Positions 12,646 through 24,005 of a stretch of DNA of 64,000 nt are shown here, one piece after another. Every line of letters starts with the position of its first letter. Within the stretch, counting starts at the first letter, position 1. Below the pieces are notes generated by a model, which was not told where the DNA came from, did no database searches, and saw nothing but the letters and a program-made list of their open reading frames with translations. This stretch comes from Aselliscus stoliczkanus (taxonomy: Eukaryota; Chordata; Mammalia; Chiroptera; Hipposideridae): NCBI GenBank assembly GCA_033961575.1, contig CM066728.1, forward strand, positions 108,146,852-108,210,851, given 5' to 3'. A program made the translations under genes and the position numbers.

Positions 12646-12989
12646 ATATACCATGTGTTTCATGGAGCTCAATTTGATCAGTGTCTCCTTGTGGTCCATT
12701 GCCCTTGGGGAAGGGGGCCTGGCTGTCTGTCACATGGCAGTTATCATTGCACTGAGGAACCGTCTCACCGTAACCGACAGAGGAAGCAAACAAACAAATA
12801 AAGGCAAAGGAGAGTGGCTGAGCACTCTATTTAAAGTAATGATGGGGGTCCCCATTATTCTTAGGTTGCAAAAATCTGAGGAAAAATTATCAAGGAAAAA
12901 AAGTGGTACGTGAGAGGAAAGACAAAAGATAAAGGGGCAACTGAATGGTGTAGAAACTGATTAAAACTGTCTGGTTTCTAGAAGAAAAC

Positions 12990-13390
12990 AAAAGAAGGTT
13001 GATGTTATCTCAAAATAGGCAAGGATTTCTTTGATGTGATACTACAAGCATGATCCATCAAATAACACTGATAATTAGGCTTCATCAAATTAGCAGAATA
13101 TATTTGCAAATCATTGATCTGGTAAAGAACACATAGCAAGAATATCTAAAACATTGTTACAATTCAATAACAATAAAAAAGTAGTCAAATGAAAAATGTG
13201 GAAAACATTTGAAAAAGAATTTCACCAAGGAAGATAGAGAATAACTAATAAGCACTTGAAAAGATGTTCAACATCATTAGTCGGTAAGTAAATGGAAATT
13301 AAAACCACCATGAGACATCACTACATACACCCTAGAAAGGCTATCATCAAAATGACGGACAATACCAAGTGTTGGCAAGAGCTTATAAAA
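12990..13390 (+). mobile_element. LINE-1 ORF2 C-terminal fragment
   Basis: Phrases typical of the end of L1 ORF2 appear in order: 'GGCTTCATCAAATTAGCAGA' (about 13080), 'AATAAGCACTTGAAAAGATG' followed by 'TTCAACATCATTAGTCGGTA' (about 13250-13285), 'ATGAGACATCACTACATAC' and 'GTGTTGGCAAGAG'. All frames contain stops, so this is a fossil. It is old, judging by divergence from the consensus I remember. Confidence 0.7.
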
Positions 13391-16025
13391 TAGACACTTT
13401 TAAAAAAATATGTACATATATACTCACTTTAAAAAGAAGAGTTATTCTGAATATTACAAAAATTATTATATAATGGTTTCACTTTAAATTTCTATTAAAT
13501 AGTAGATTACCCAATGTAGGTTAGAATATCAATTAAATAATAAAGAAAATTAAGCCAAATTCATACAATTTTCTGGATTTATCACAGAGTGTCTTGCCCA
13601 TTTTTTGTACTCTCTAAAATACATTGAAATCTGACACTGAGATCAAAATACTTGGGTTGTTCTTGTCAAAACTTTCTGGGAGAATTCCGAGCTGGCCACA
13701 CCCCTGTCATGGAGCCCCAGCTTCTTTGATAGTTATCAGAGGTCCCGTTCATGTACAGCCAGAAAAGCCCTCTCACTCCGAAGTTCATTTCTATTTTTTA
13801 AATTATTTTATTCATTATTCTACACAGGTTTGCTGTTCTAATCCTTGTTTCATAGGCTGTGCTAGGTACTATGTGTGATCTCATATGCACTTCACAAGGT
13901 TAAAAACATGTCTTTGAATTTAAAAAGTACATTTTTGGAACAATAAATAAAAATATCATTTAGATTACAGATTGCAAATACAGGGTCTTCAGCAATTTCC
14001 AGCCCCTCCCACATCTAATTTCTGAGTGATAACTAAATGCCTCCCTGTTCTGAAAGGAACGTCAGAAACCTACTCAACCAAAATCAAGACACCTACAGCC
14101 CCCTGATCAGATCAAGGTAATCGAGAGAAACTGTTGGCTGGCCTCTGCCCAGTGCTATTGCTGAGAGGCCCAAGGAGTAAGATTTCTTGCAGGTACTCAC
14201 CACAGAATAAAACCTAACTCAATAATCATAACACAAATATTTGGCATATGTTAAAGAAGATTGGGTAGGTTCTATGAACATTTTATATTATAATATTATA
14301 ATATTTTAATAAATTATAATATTTTAAAAACATTATAATTGTAACATTTCTGAACTTCAACATCTGTCAAATTTTACTCTGATTACAAAACATGAAGCTC
14401 TCTTCCATCTGAGTTACTTTATGAACTCAGTGATTTTTCAGCCCTTCGTATTTACCGGCGTTCACCTACATTTAACTCAGTAAGGCAAACGCAGATGCTA
14501 CCAAATAGCATACTTAACATTCAATGCGCACTATCAAATGACCCAATTTTCTTTTGCCAGGAGGTTGTTGGAAAAATGGTTCAGCCCTTTCTAATGTTTA
14601 CTTAACAAAATGTGTTATTCTTTTATTATTACTTCCATTTTTCATATCTATATGGCTAGACATGCATCTTTGTCATTCCTGGTATCTTTTTATTTATTGG
14701 TGCACAATTGTACCTTCTTGTTCTTTTTAAATAAAGAAAAGATTATTGTACCTTATGAAATGTATATGAAATCACAGAAGTGAAATGTCAAGATCATTCA
14801 TTCCTTTATTTTTTTTTGTTACTCTCAATACAATATATTGTAGATTTACTCCCATTCAACCACAGAAACAAATTATTGTATATACTTTGGCATCCTGCTT
14901 TAAACAATGAAAGATAGTATAAAAACAGTATCACAAACAGCTTCAACTGAACCGAATATGAATCATTCACCTTATTTACCTGACTGCAGGAAATAACTCT
15001 GCCATATTTACCTGGGTATAGCTGTATCAAAAAGTGATGAAAACATCTTGCCTCCATTACACATATTTTATCTTACAGCTTTATTTTTAATTTATGCTGA
15101 CATGGTTTTTTTCCCCTGGATATTAATGAATCTTGATGATGAAGAAGGGGTGCATAACCATTCAGGCATCCTAATGCTTTGTGCCTGATTCAGGACAGGG
15201 ACTGGACAGGCAGGAGTGGCTCAGCGCAAGCATGGTGTGGGACATCTGCAAGAAAGGACATATGCGCATGTGTGCACGTGGATGGATACACATACACACA
15301 CGTCTTATAACAGAAGGATGTGATGCTTGCAGTGGATGCATAACACCCAGAAAATAGTCAGTTCTTCCTGAGGATAATGGAACACTAGGAATTCTTCACA
15401 GAGAAGGAAACTCTTAAAATGAATTTTGGAAATTCAGTTGCTGCTGCACGGGACAGATATTCCTGCGAGAGGGAGCATTTTTCACAGAGACCTGAAGCAA
15501 TTAGACTGTCTGGGGTACCCAGGAAATGAGGAGCAGTCTGACAGGACTGGCCACCTGTGGACGGGTCATGAGATGAGTTCAGACTCAGTGAGCAATGAGG
15601 TTAAGAGGCCTGGGGTCTCCTGAGACATATCAGGGGATTGTCACTCAGGGGACTTTTGTAGGGCTCTCAGGGGAGGACACCATGATTGCATTTGTGCCTT
15701 CCAAGGATTATTTTAGAAAAAAAAATGTGAAAGACTGATTAGGTATAAGACTAGAGCCAGATGGCTGCAGGTGGAGTTTCCTACAGCCACCTTGGTGAGA
15801 AAATCCGTGGCCAAACTGAGGTAACAGGAATGGAGGAGTGAGGAGAGGAGGGAACTGCATTTAAGAACTAGAATAATCTATAGAATTATTTTGAGGGTGG
15901 AATACAAAACCCAGGAGGCAAGCCAGGACTTTGGCTCCAAAAGTAGAAACCGTATAAGGTCAAATAAGGATCTAAGAAGGACAACAGTGGGCAATGGCAG
16001 GATGAAATGATTAGAGGGAAGTGTG
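13391..16025. other. Unrecognised DNA with AT-rich patches
   Basis: No gene is seen. A pure A/T patch at about 14282-14341 is made of repeated TATAATATT units and could form short hairpins. The section 15140-15990 is GC-richer but unrecognised. The open frames (for example 15426-15623 +) look random. Confidence 0.45.
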
Positions 16026-16470
16026 TCGGTGGTCTCTCCGACCACTCCCAGGCTCAGTGATTCATGAGGAAGACTCCTGGGACTCAGAACAGAGTTTCAC
16101 TCACAGCTAAGGTGTGGTACAGTGAAAGGAAACAAGGCAAAACCAGTAAAGGGAAAAGGTGCAGGGAGTTAAGCCTGGAAGCAACCAGGGTGGAGCTTCC
16201 AAAAATCCTCTCCTGCGAATCGAACAGGATGGGCTTAATTCCTCCAGCAATAAATTGGGGTGACATGTGTGAAGTGTTGTCCATCAAGGGAGCTCATTAG
16301 GGACTCGGTGCTGAGGATTTTTATATGGAGCTGTTCGTGTGGGCGCTCTCTGCTTAGCACATATAAACATTCCTGACTCCCAGAAGGAAAGGAGGTGTGC
16401 AGCATAAACCACGCTTTTGTACACACAGCCTGGGCACAGGGGTCCACTCCTGCTGGCTGGATGGCTCCAG
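16026..16470. mobile_element. Probable old ERV LTR
   Basis: The stretch from 'GGAAGACTCCTGGGACTCAG' through 'AGTGAAAGGAAACAAGGCAA', 'AGTAAAGGGAAAAGGTGCA', 'GGTGACATGTGTGAAGTGTTG', 'TTTTTATATGGAGCTGTTCG' and 'CAGCATAAACCACGCTTTTG' follows a dispersed mammalian repeat that I remember as an endogenous-retrovirus LTR. I cannot name the subfamily or orientation with certainty. No retroviral coding sequence is visible on either side, so it would be a solo LTR. The short open frames here are not genes. Confidence 0.5.
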
Positions 16471-17552
16471 GGGATGAAAGAAATTGATAACTTAAAAATG
16501 ATTATCACAATTAAAAAAATGACGACAAGGCTTTAACCAAGGGACAGGGAGTGGGCTGTGAAAGTTGTGTCCTTGGGAAAAGGGAGGAGTCACAGGGAAA
16601 TGAGTTAGACGATGAATCTGTTCTTGAATTTGGTGAACTCCAGGTGAGGTGAGGCTAATAACCAGAGTGTGACTAGCCAGCCCTGGGGATGCAGCTTTGG
16701 AGAGAGAGCTGCTGAGCATGGGGTTCAAGAATAAGTAGGATGTGGCTGAGACACCAGATGTGGGCATCAGTGTCGGCTTGAAGGAGAATGATGTTCTCAT
16801 TGGTCTACTACTGTTTTTTTTAATATTATTTAAATACAGCAATGATCATTTTTGATATTCTTATTTCAGTTTTATAATTGGTGGCAACTAGCCTGGAAAC
16901 AGATGTTATCACATATCCAGAAAGAACCTCTTGATGCTTAGGGCACAGATATAAGCGATGGGAAAGTCAGGTGCACACTAAGGAATTCTCTTAATTTAGT
17001 TCCCTTTTATGTGGAAAGAAATAAATTAGGTACCTTTGTATTCCCCCAAATAAAAAAGACACTTTGGTTTTATATTCCATTTACCATTGCATTCGAATCA
17101 CAAACCGTATGTAAAATTAAATACATGTATAAGGTAGAATATAGTCAATATACGTAGTTTGTTCCCTGAAGGTCACCAGAGTTCTTAGGGAGAATCAAAG
17201 CCAGGAGAGTTACTTCTATTTTAAGAGTTTGTACAGAAAAAGATTCAGAAGGTAGGTGGTTTGGGAGCTGAGCTCATGGGAAATTTTCGCTGAAGCAGGT
17301 GTGCAAAATATGCTGGAGAACTGGCAGAATTCAGCCCCCACTCAGGGAAGACATTTTGCTTTTGATTTATCAGCAAACAGGGGGACACAGTCACTAAAGC
17401 TTGGGCGTGAACCTCAAAGGTACAAAACCTGGGCCCGTTGCTTTTCATTAAACAGTGGGCTCTTCCTGTAGCTCTATTTATGGGTAATACATGTGCAGTT
17501 ATGTTGGCAGAGGTGCCACACGGCGTACTGGGTTTTGCACCTGCCATTTTCC
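16471..17552. other. No recognised features
   Basis: Mixed-composition DNA with no conserved frame, RNA gene or identifiable repeat. The open frames at 16492-16842 (-) and 17245-17547 (-) have no recognisable motifs. Confidence 0.45.
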
Positions 17553-18015
17553 TGGACTATTTTTAAATTGGGTTGTTCACTCAGTTATTGCTGAGTTTTG
17601 AGAGTTCTTTGTATATTGTGGGTAAAAATCCTTTATCAGAAGTGTCGTTTGCAAATATTGGGTTGTTGGAAAAGTCATGACGCATTTTTGCAATGAAAAA
17701 CATAGAAAAACATACGGCATGACTTTTCCAACAGCCCAATATTTTCTCCCAGTTTGCGGCTTGTCTTCCCATTCACTTGACATTATCTTTCACAGAGCAC
17801 ACATTTTTAGTGTTAACGAAGCCCAGCCTATCAATGATTTCTCTCTGGATTGTACCTTTGCCATTGTATCTAAACGGTCATCACCAAATCCAAGGTCATC
17901 TGGTTTTGTCCTATGTTATCTATTAGGCATTTTGTAGGTTTTCATTTTACGTTTAGTTCTGTGATCCTTTCTGAGTTATTCTTGTGAAGGGTGCAAGGTC
18001 TGTGTCGATATAGCC
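17553..18015 (-). mobile_element. LINE-1 ORF2 3' fragment split by a MITE
   Basis: Read in complement, this is the last part of L1 ORF2. On the + strand one sees 'TTTTTAAATTGGGTTGTTCA', 'GAGTTCTTTGTATATTGTGG', 'CCTTTATCAGAAGTGTCG', 'TTGCAAATA' then (after the MITE) 'TTTTCTCCCAGTTTGCGGCT', 'GAAGCCCAGCCTATCAATGA' and 'CCAAGGTCATCTGGTTTTGT'. The pieces on each side of 17656-17741 join exactly when the MITE is removed, so the L1 is the older insertion. There is no intact reading frame. Confidence 0.85.
17656..17741. mobile_element. 82-bp mariner-type MITE with TA duplication
   Basis: The element 17658-17739 opens TTGGGTTGTTGGAAAAGTCA and its other end, in complement, reads TTGGGCTGTTGGAAAAGTCA, so the inverted repeats match over about 24 bp with one early mismatch. 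It is flanked by TA at 17656-17657 and 17740-17741, the signature of mariner/Tc1 transposition. Its arms continue towards complementarity, so the whole element can fold into one long hairpin. Size and plan resemble the primate MADE1 mariner MITE, but the terminal sequence differs. It encodes nothing. Confidence 0.85.
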
Positions 18016-19849
18016 TCTTAATGTTCGAGGAGTACCATGTTTCGTGGACTTGCGATGCTGGTAGTCAACTAGACTCCAGTGAGCACGAGGTTAGCATGTT
18101 ATGTCTACAGCAGCTTAGGCAGTGGACGCACTGCCAACTCTGAGAGGCCATGCTGCACATTTGAACAGACCTTGCTTTGAACTAGAACTCACTTCAAATA
18201 CCGAAAGAAGGTAATATTATTATAGAAAATACAACTGATGAAGGAAACTTATCATATCATTTTTCACTCATGTTACTTTCCTGTACAAGCTAACCACTTA
18301 TGCTAAAAAATGATGATGAGGAAAGAGAAAAATAGAATAGGCCATCATTTCTTTTCCTTTTAATCCTTCCTTACTCATCAATAAGCCCAAAATAGAGAAT
18401 GCTCGTAAAACATACACGTATCAAAAAGTGAAAACAAAACAAAAACCCAAAAGCAGGTGATTTAGTGCTGTGCAGTGTTTCCATCGTCGTGATATAAACA
18501 CTATATACGTGTGTGTGAGCTAGGAGAAATGAATTGTGTAATTTTGGGGATTCTGCAAATGAATGAAATGTTTTTATGTTTGCATATAACACTGGCATTG
18601 CATAATATGAAAATTCTTCCTAACAATTTATGATTTTCATTAATCAAAATGACATTAAATAAATTGAAAAAACATTGTAAAAATAGAGAAAGATACTGTG
18701 GGGGAAGGGGAAAAAGCCTTATATTTTAGTACTGTACTTATATTTTCTGCTGTTTAAACAAGAAGTCTGCATTTTCATTTTGTATTTGGCCCTACAAATT
18801 ATATAGCCAGTCCGGACTAAATATCGCTGTGTTTTTTGTACCCTTTTTCTGATATGCCAGGATTCAGATAGTAAATAGGTATTTAATATACTATGTATCT
18901 TGAATCAAAAGGAGACCTTATTTCACTATTGCTCACCCTTTATTCTAAGGCACGACTTCCAAAAGCACTTAATATTTTAAAAAATTAGAATGGTACTTTA
19001 TAATTAATATAATATTATTTGTAGCATATTTCTTCTCCCAAGAAAAGGCTGTTTAAATGAATCGTGGATCCTACAACTAGTCTTAGACATAAGAAAATCC
19101 ACGATATTGCCTAACTTATCTCCTTAGATTAGACAAAGCAGTTGAGTCAGTGATCAGCATGAGAGTTCTCCAACTGTGCCCCAGGCACAAAAATGGTGGT
19201 GAAAGTTCACCACCAGCTTATTCCCCAAATTCCTGCCCCACCACGGCACTGTGATGATGAGCAGAAAAGGGTCAAGTAAAACAGCCAAGTCCTATTCTAA
19301 GCAGCTGATGCCCTGGGGAAGTTTGGAGATGGAGGAGGAGAAGAGTGCGTACCATGCGAAGGAAGAGCCCCAACCTGGGAGGCCTTAGAACAGATAGCGG
19401 GAGCTATCTGTTCACTCAGAAAACGTGTTAAGAACCAAATTTCCCTTCAGCACCCTCTTCCTGAATGCAAGACATAAGCAACTAAAAATTGGGCCAAATG
19501 TTGTTTTAAGAGCAGTCCTTTAATGCCACATCTGTCATTGGTTATGCCCACCACTGTTAGGAAGTACACAGAAGCCATGAGAATATTTGGTCTTACATCC
19601 ATTCGTGTGTACAGTCACGTACACATGGTGTTAAAGAGAGATTAGTTTGTCAAAAGGTAAACATTGCATGTTGAGAAGGAGTACAGACTACAGCTAAATA
19701 TTTGAAAGCAGCCACAAAGAAATCTTGCAACAGGGAAATCATCCAATACCAACAGATGGTTTTGAAGTCCTGACACTGACAGTGAGTTTCTAGGCCATAA
19801 GCTGTAAATCCAAAAAGGTTGTATGTGCAAAGGACCCAGACAGAAGTTT
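18016..19849. other. AT-rich DNA, nothing recognised
   Basis: No gene, RNA or identifiable repeat is supported. Open frames are short and unremarkable. Confidence 0.5.
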
Positions 19850-20525
19850 TACAAAGAGACTGGATGACTCAAGCAAAATAAAGATTTATGGAATATATGA
19901 GGAAAACTAGAAGGGAGTTAGAAGAAATATAAATGGACTGAAATAGTTGTATATAAATGTGCAACATGAACAAAGAAAAACAACGGTTGTAAAATAGTTC
20001 TATTTTGATATATGGCATATATATGAAGTAAAGGTCACATGAGCATATGACTTGGCAGACATTTGTCCATAGGTTTCCTTCAGATGTGGTGAAATGAATC
20101 AAAGAGGATCTACTTGCTAAAGGAAAAAGAAACAAGTTTCTAAGAAGAAGCAAAATAAACATTAGAATTAATATAATCATCATCCCAGAAAGGCTAAAGA
20201 AAATATTGTATTCAAGAGAGATACATACAGATACGTGGAAATTAAAAATTATAATAAAATAGAAACGTAATAAGTAGCTTAAATATAAAATGGATAACTA
20301 GTGAGCTGGAAAGTGGGCATGAGGAATTTTCTCACAACACAGAACAAGGCTATTAACCTGACAGAATGAAAGAAAAGTTAAGACACAAGGAAAGAATGGA
20401 TCTTCCAATATCTGTCTATCAAGAATGCCAGAAGGAAATAAAACAATGAATGAAGAGAAGACAATAGCCAAACAAATAATAGAGGAAGTTTTCCCAGAAC
20501 TGAAGACACACAGCTGAGAGTTTGC
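19850..20525 (+). mobile_element. LINE-1 5' / ORF1-side fragment
   Basis: The block 20400-20520 follows the L1 ORF1 phrase that reads roughly 'ATATCTGTCTA..AGGAGT.CCAGAAGGA' followed by 'GAGGAAGTTTTCCCAGAACTGAAGA'. Here it is 'CAATATCTGTCTATCAAGAA', 'TGCCAGAAGGAAAT', 'TAATAGAGGAAGTTTTCCCA' and 'GAACTGAAGACACACA'. The A-rich 500 bp upstream has the look of the N-terminal half of ORF1 or the preceding region of an old L1. ORF1p is an RNA-binding coiled-coil chaperone in active elements. This copy has many stops and is inactive. Confidence 0.6.
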
Positions 20526-20794
20526 ATAGAAAACCACGTCTCCCTGTACTGGCCAGACTCATTTCAATTGTGGACTCATGAACAAAACTCAAAGACACTT
20601 AACCTATGAGACAGCCCTATAACTCTTCCTCAGGCCTCCCACACCTTGTCTGCTGTACTTAAATTTCAAATCTTCCATAACCTCAGCTGAATTAGTATTT
20701 CCTAGAGAACACAATTATCACAAATGAGAAAAATGTCACCTCAGTTCCAATTTGCATGGCCACCTTTCATTGCCTGACTACTTCACATAGAACA

Positions 20795-21120
20795 GAAAAA
20801 TAGGATAGATTTGACATACCACACATGAGGCTTTACACTTCATGGAAGAACCCCAGGCAAAGCATTCAATCTGTGCATCAGAAACAGCCCCTGCTCTTTG
20901 GGGAGCCATACCTTCACCCACATTTCCAGCTTCCTCCATTTTGGGTAGGGTCATGTGATTAATCCGGCCAGTGTGATACAAGCAACAGTGACCGTGTGTC
21001 TTCTGAGCCTGAACACTTAAGGCCTGCTGAATGACACTCTCTCTCAACCTCTCTTCTCATCAGTGACAGCCTCAGAGCCACACGCTGAGGTGGCAGTGTG
21101 ACAATATGAAGGACGCCTGG
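20795..21120 (+). repeat. Possible MLT1-like LTR fragment
   Basis: A 'GGTCATGTGATTAATCCGGC', 'CAGTGTGATACAAGCAACAG', 'TGACCGTGTGTCTTCTGAG' series and the later 'GGCAGTGTGACAATATGAAG', 'GACGCCTGGATCATC' fit the middle and downstream plan of old MLT1-type LTRs (CCAATGTGATGCAAGCAGAAG..., then ...GGATGGAGCCTGGGTC). The fit is loose and from memory. Confidence 0.35.
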
Positions 21121-21805
21121 ATCATCAGGTTAACAGGTGCCTTGGCGATTGTCTGGCAGTGGTGACACTTTCCTATGCAAAGCCTTGAGGTGTAGGATTA
21201 GTTGTCATAGTGAAACCTGTTCAAATGTGTCCATGCACCCCCCTCTCAGTATCTGCCATCCCATCTGAAACCCTGGACCTTCACGCTGAACTCGGGGGGG
21301 TCATGTGACATCCCGCTTGGATTTGTGAGAGGACCTTGTCCCCCTGGTTCCTTTGTTACCTCCTACGAATTCTCAGATGGCGTCAATTCAGGAATATGAA
21401 CACTGTTTTCAATTTGACCAAGATGTGATTTCTTCCCAAGGGTTAGCCTTCACCTAAAGTCACACCTAAAGCAAGAGAATGAAGCAAAGGTTTGGCTACC
21501 AAGATAATCCTTTTAGGAAAAGAGGAGAATGGGGGCCAATGATTTTCATCCCTCCTACCCTCACACCCAGCCTTGCTATTCAGCTGATTGCAAGAATACT
21601 TGTATTTTGTGGACTAACAAAAGCAGAGGTTTGAATTGGTTAAGGCATCCAGATGGCAAGAGAAACTACGAGAATGAATATGTGCCTCTCAACCAAGTGA
21701 CACTGTGGAAGTATAACGTGCCTTTGATTGCCCATGGTTAACATACTCTAGGGGCTAGGGGGCTATTATACAAACATCACTGCTTAACTAATTTAGGAAA
21801 AGTCC

Positions 21806-21808
<3 letters not shown>
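21121..21808. other. No recognised features
   Basis: Mixed-composition DNA with no gene or repeat I can name. The 70-codon frame at 21529-21741 has no recognisable motif. Confidence 0.45.

Positions 21809-21849
<41 letters not shown>
21809..21849. repeat. (GT)n microsatellite
   Basis: About 20 uninterrupted GT dinucleotides. The purity suggests it is polymorphic in length and could form Z-DNA under supercoiling. Confidence 0.95.
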
Positions 21850-21850
<1 letters not shown>

Positions 21851-22350
21851 CATAGAAACATCTAGCCTCATGGTCTTGCTATTAACAAATGAGTAGATTT
21901 TTGTTTGGGGAACTTCTAACATAGAGAATCAAAAATTACTTTACATTTAATTTTATGGGATGATAAAATCATACTGTCCCATCATTTAGAAACAATTATT
22001 ATGGGTGTACAGCCATGAACTGCCTTTGTCAGGTGAGAGCAAAGGTCTTATTCATATACATAATTTCATAAAAATGATGCTGACATTTCACTGCCTTGGG
22101 GATAAGAACTACAAAAAGTGCAGAAAATAAAAAAGTTAGAATGCCAAAGGAATCAAAATGAGCAATGTCCCTAACAATTAGGCAATAACAAATGTATCAC
22201 CTTATCTGTTTGTTGTTTATAGTCTTCCCACATATTGTCATTAAATATCCTGTCATTTCTCTCCAATTTGGCCAACTAATGTATCAAAACAGGCAACTCC
22301 ATAGGAACTGCAGGAGAAAAGAGAACAGAATAGGCCAGTTTCTATAAAAT
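21850..22350. other. AT-rich DNA, nothing recognised
   Basis: No gene, RNA or identifiable repeat is seen between the GT microsatellite and the SINE. Confidence 0.5.
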
Positions 22351-22489
22351 AAAAGTAATCGTCTGGGGCCGGCCGAGTGGCGGCGCGGTGATTGGATGCT
22401 GGCTTGGGAGGCCAGCGGCCCCGGTTCGGGCCCTGCATGTGAGGGTCAATGACACTGCCCTAAAAAAAAAAAAAAAAGTAATTGTCTGG
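22351..22489 (+). mobile_element. Short tRNA-derived SINE, copy 1
   Basis: The body runs 22367-22473: GGCCGGCCGAGTGG.. (A-box region), CCCCGGTTCGGGCCCT (B-box region GGTTCGGGCCC), a TGACACTGCCCT end, then a pure poly(A) tail. It is flanked by target duplications AAAAGTAATCGTCTGG (22351-22366) and AAAAGTAATTGTCTGG (22474-22489), 15 of 16 matching. The GGCCGAGTGG / TTAAG style head suggests a serine- or leucine-type tRNA ancestor, which is inference. Its A/B-box pol III promoter would be internal. Mobilisation depends on L1 machinery, as the poly(A) and target duplication show. Confidence 0.92.
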
Positions 22490-22565
22490 ACAACACGTGT
22501 CTCTGAAGGCTTGGGAGGAATGTTTGGATTCAATCATTCCTTTCGGTCATATGCTGAGGTGGCAT

Positions 22566-22635
22566 GTGAAGGGGGTAGGCGGGGGGGCAGGCCGGGGGGC
22601 GTGCAGGGGATGTATGAGGGGGTGGGAAGGTGCTT
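22566..22635 (+). other. G-rich tract with G-quadruplex potential
   Basis: G-runs of 5, 7, 6 and 4 occur within 22571-22609 separated by TAGGC, CAGGCC and CGTGCA, followed by another five-G run near 22618. This satisfies the usual four-run, loop-of-seven-or-less rule. It sits about 80 bp past the SINE target duplication, in an otherwise AT-rich neighbourhood. No promoter or exon is visible nearby, and folding is predicted only. Confidence 0.7.
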
Positions 22636-22639
22636 TAAC

Positions 22640-23485
22640 ACCAGCTGAAGAAACTGTGCGTCTCAAGAGAAATCAGTGAACTCCTGCTAATGGAGAGGAG
22701 GACTTTGTAACCTGGTTGCCATATGGGAGGAAGCCAGCATGTCAGCATGGCAGGTGGTGGGTGCTCCAGGTGACTGCAGTGCCAGATGCAGCTAATGGAC
22801 CATCAGGTGGCTGTGCCAAAGCACAGACATAGAAAATGAACCACACACAAGCCCCTTAGATTCCCTGGGCCGACTGAATGCAGCAGGTTTGTTGTAAATA
22901 ATGAAGGTATCCATTTGAGAGAGAAAGAATTACTGCAAAATGTTCCAGAGGAGAAAAATGGCTGGAAAAGTAAAATATATAGTCTAACAGCATGTAATTT
23001 TATGCAATTACTATTTTCAGACATGTGGTGGATAATGAATTAGATACAGTTTCTGCATTTCTAAGATGAAAATCCCTGTAAATGATTTCAACAGATGCAA
23101 TCACAAGTTATTTAAATACTATTTTCAAAAGAATTTAGGCATTGTTTTCATGAAGTAATCTGTAAAGCTTCCTCAACTACCTTTCCTCAGAAACAATCTT
23201 TTCCTGCATAATTTCTTGACAGAATAAATACAACACAGTATTTATAATCTCCCTTCTTTTTAAGAAGTATTGAAGATACTCAAATCTTATTTTCCAATCA
23301 CAAAATTGGTTGATTTCTATTTATAACTCATTTTTACTCTTTAATTAAATATTATAAGAAAAAAATTACTATTATACTACTGGAATCAGGAACTACATTA
23401 TTATAAAATTCCAATGACATGCCTTAGCTCTGGGACAATTGTTAAAATAATTTTATTTGAAATAGTTTAAGACTCATAAGTGTTT
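22640..23485. other. No recognised features
   Basis: AT-rich apart from its first 150 bp. No gene, RNA or identifiable repeat is visible. Confidence 0.45.
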
Positions 23486-24005
23486 GCAAAAATAGGGCAG
23501 AGAGTTCCTACATGTCTGTCACCCAGTTTCCCACAATGATAACCTCTTACATAACCATAACTCATGGTCAAATCCATAAAACGGAGATTGATGCAATACT
23601 ATCAGAACTAGCATGGACCTTGCTGAGATTTCTACCAGTTTTTTTACATGCTTTAATTTTTTTGGGGGGTGGTAATATATTGATCTATGAGATTTAAGCA
23701 TATGTATATATTTGACTAATCATCACTAAAATCAAGAGAAAGATCTAGAACATCACCTCAAAGAAACTCCTTTGCATTATCCCTTAAAGCCACAAGCATC
23801 CCACAACTCTAACCCCTGGTGGCCACTGTTCTGTTATCCATCTCTATAATTTTGTCACTTTAAAAATGATACGTCAACTGAATCACACAGTATGTAAATC
23901 ACTGGCTGTGGGTTTTTTTTCCCCTTAGCCTAATTCCCTTTAAATTTATCCCAGTTACTGAGTGTATTTTTGTGGTAAAACATTCCTACTTATCCAAAAA
24001 AGTGG
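23486..24005 (-). mobile_element. LINE-1 3' region, antisense
   Basis: The + strand reads like the complement of an old L1 3' region: 'CACCCAGTTTCCCACAATGA', 'AACCTCTTACATAACCATAA', 'CCACAACTCTAACCCCTGGT', 'GGCCACTGTTCTGTTATCCA', 'TCTCTATAATTTTGTCACTT', 'TGAATCACACAGTATGTAAA'. These are the familiar complements of phrases such as ACAGAAAGTAGAATAGTGGTTACCAGGGG. No reading frame survives. Confidence 0.55.
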
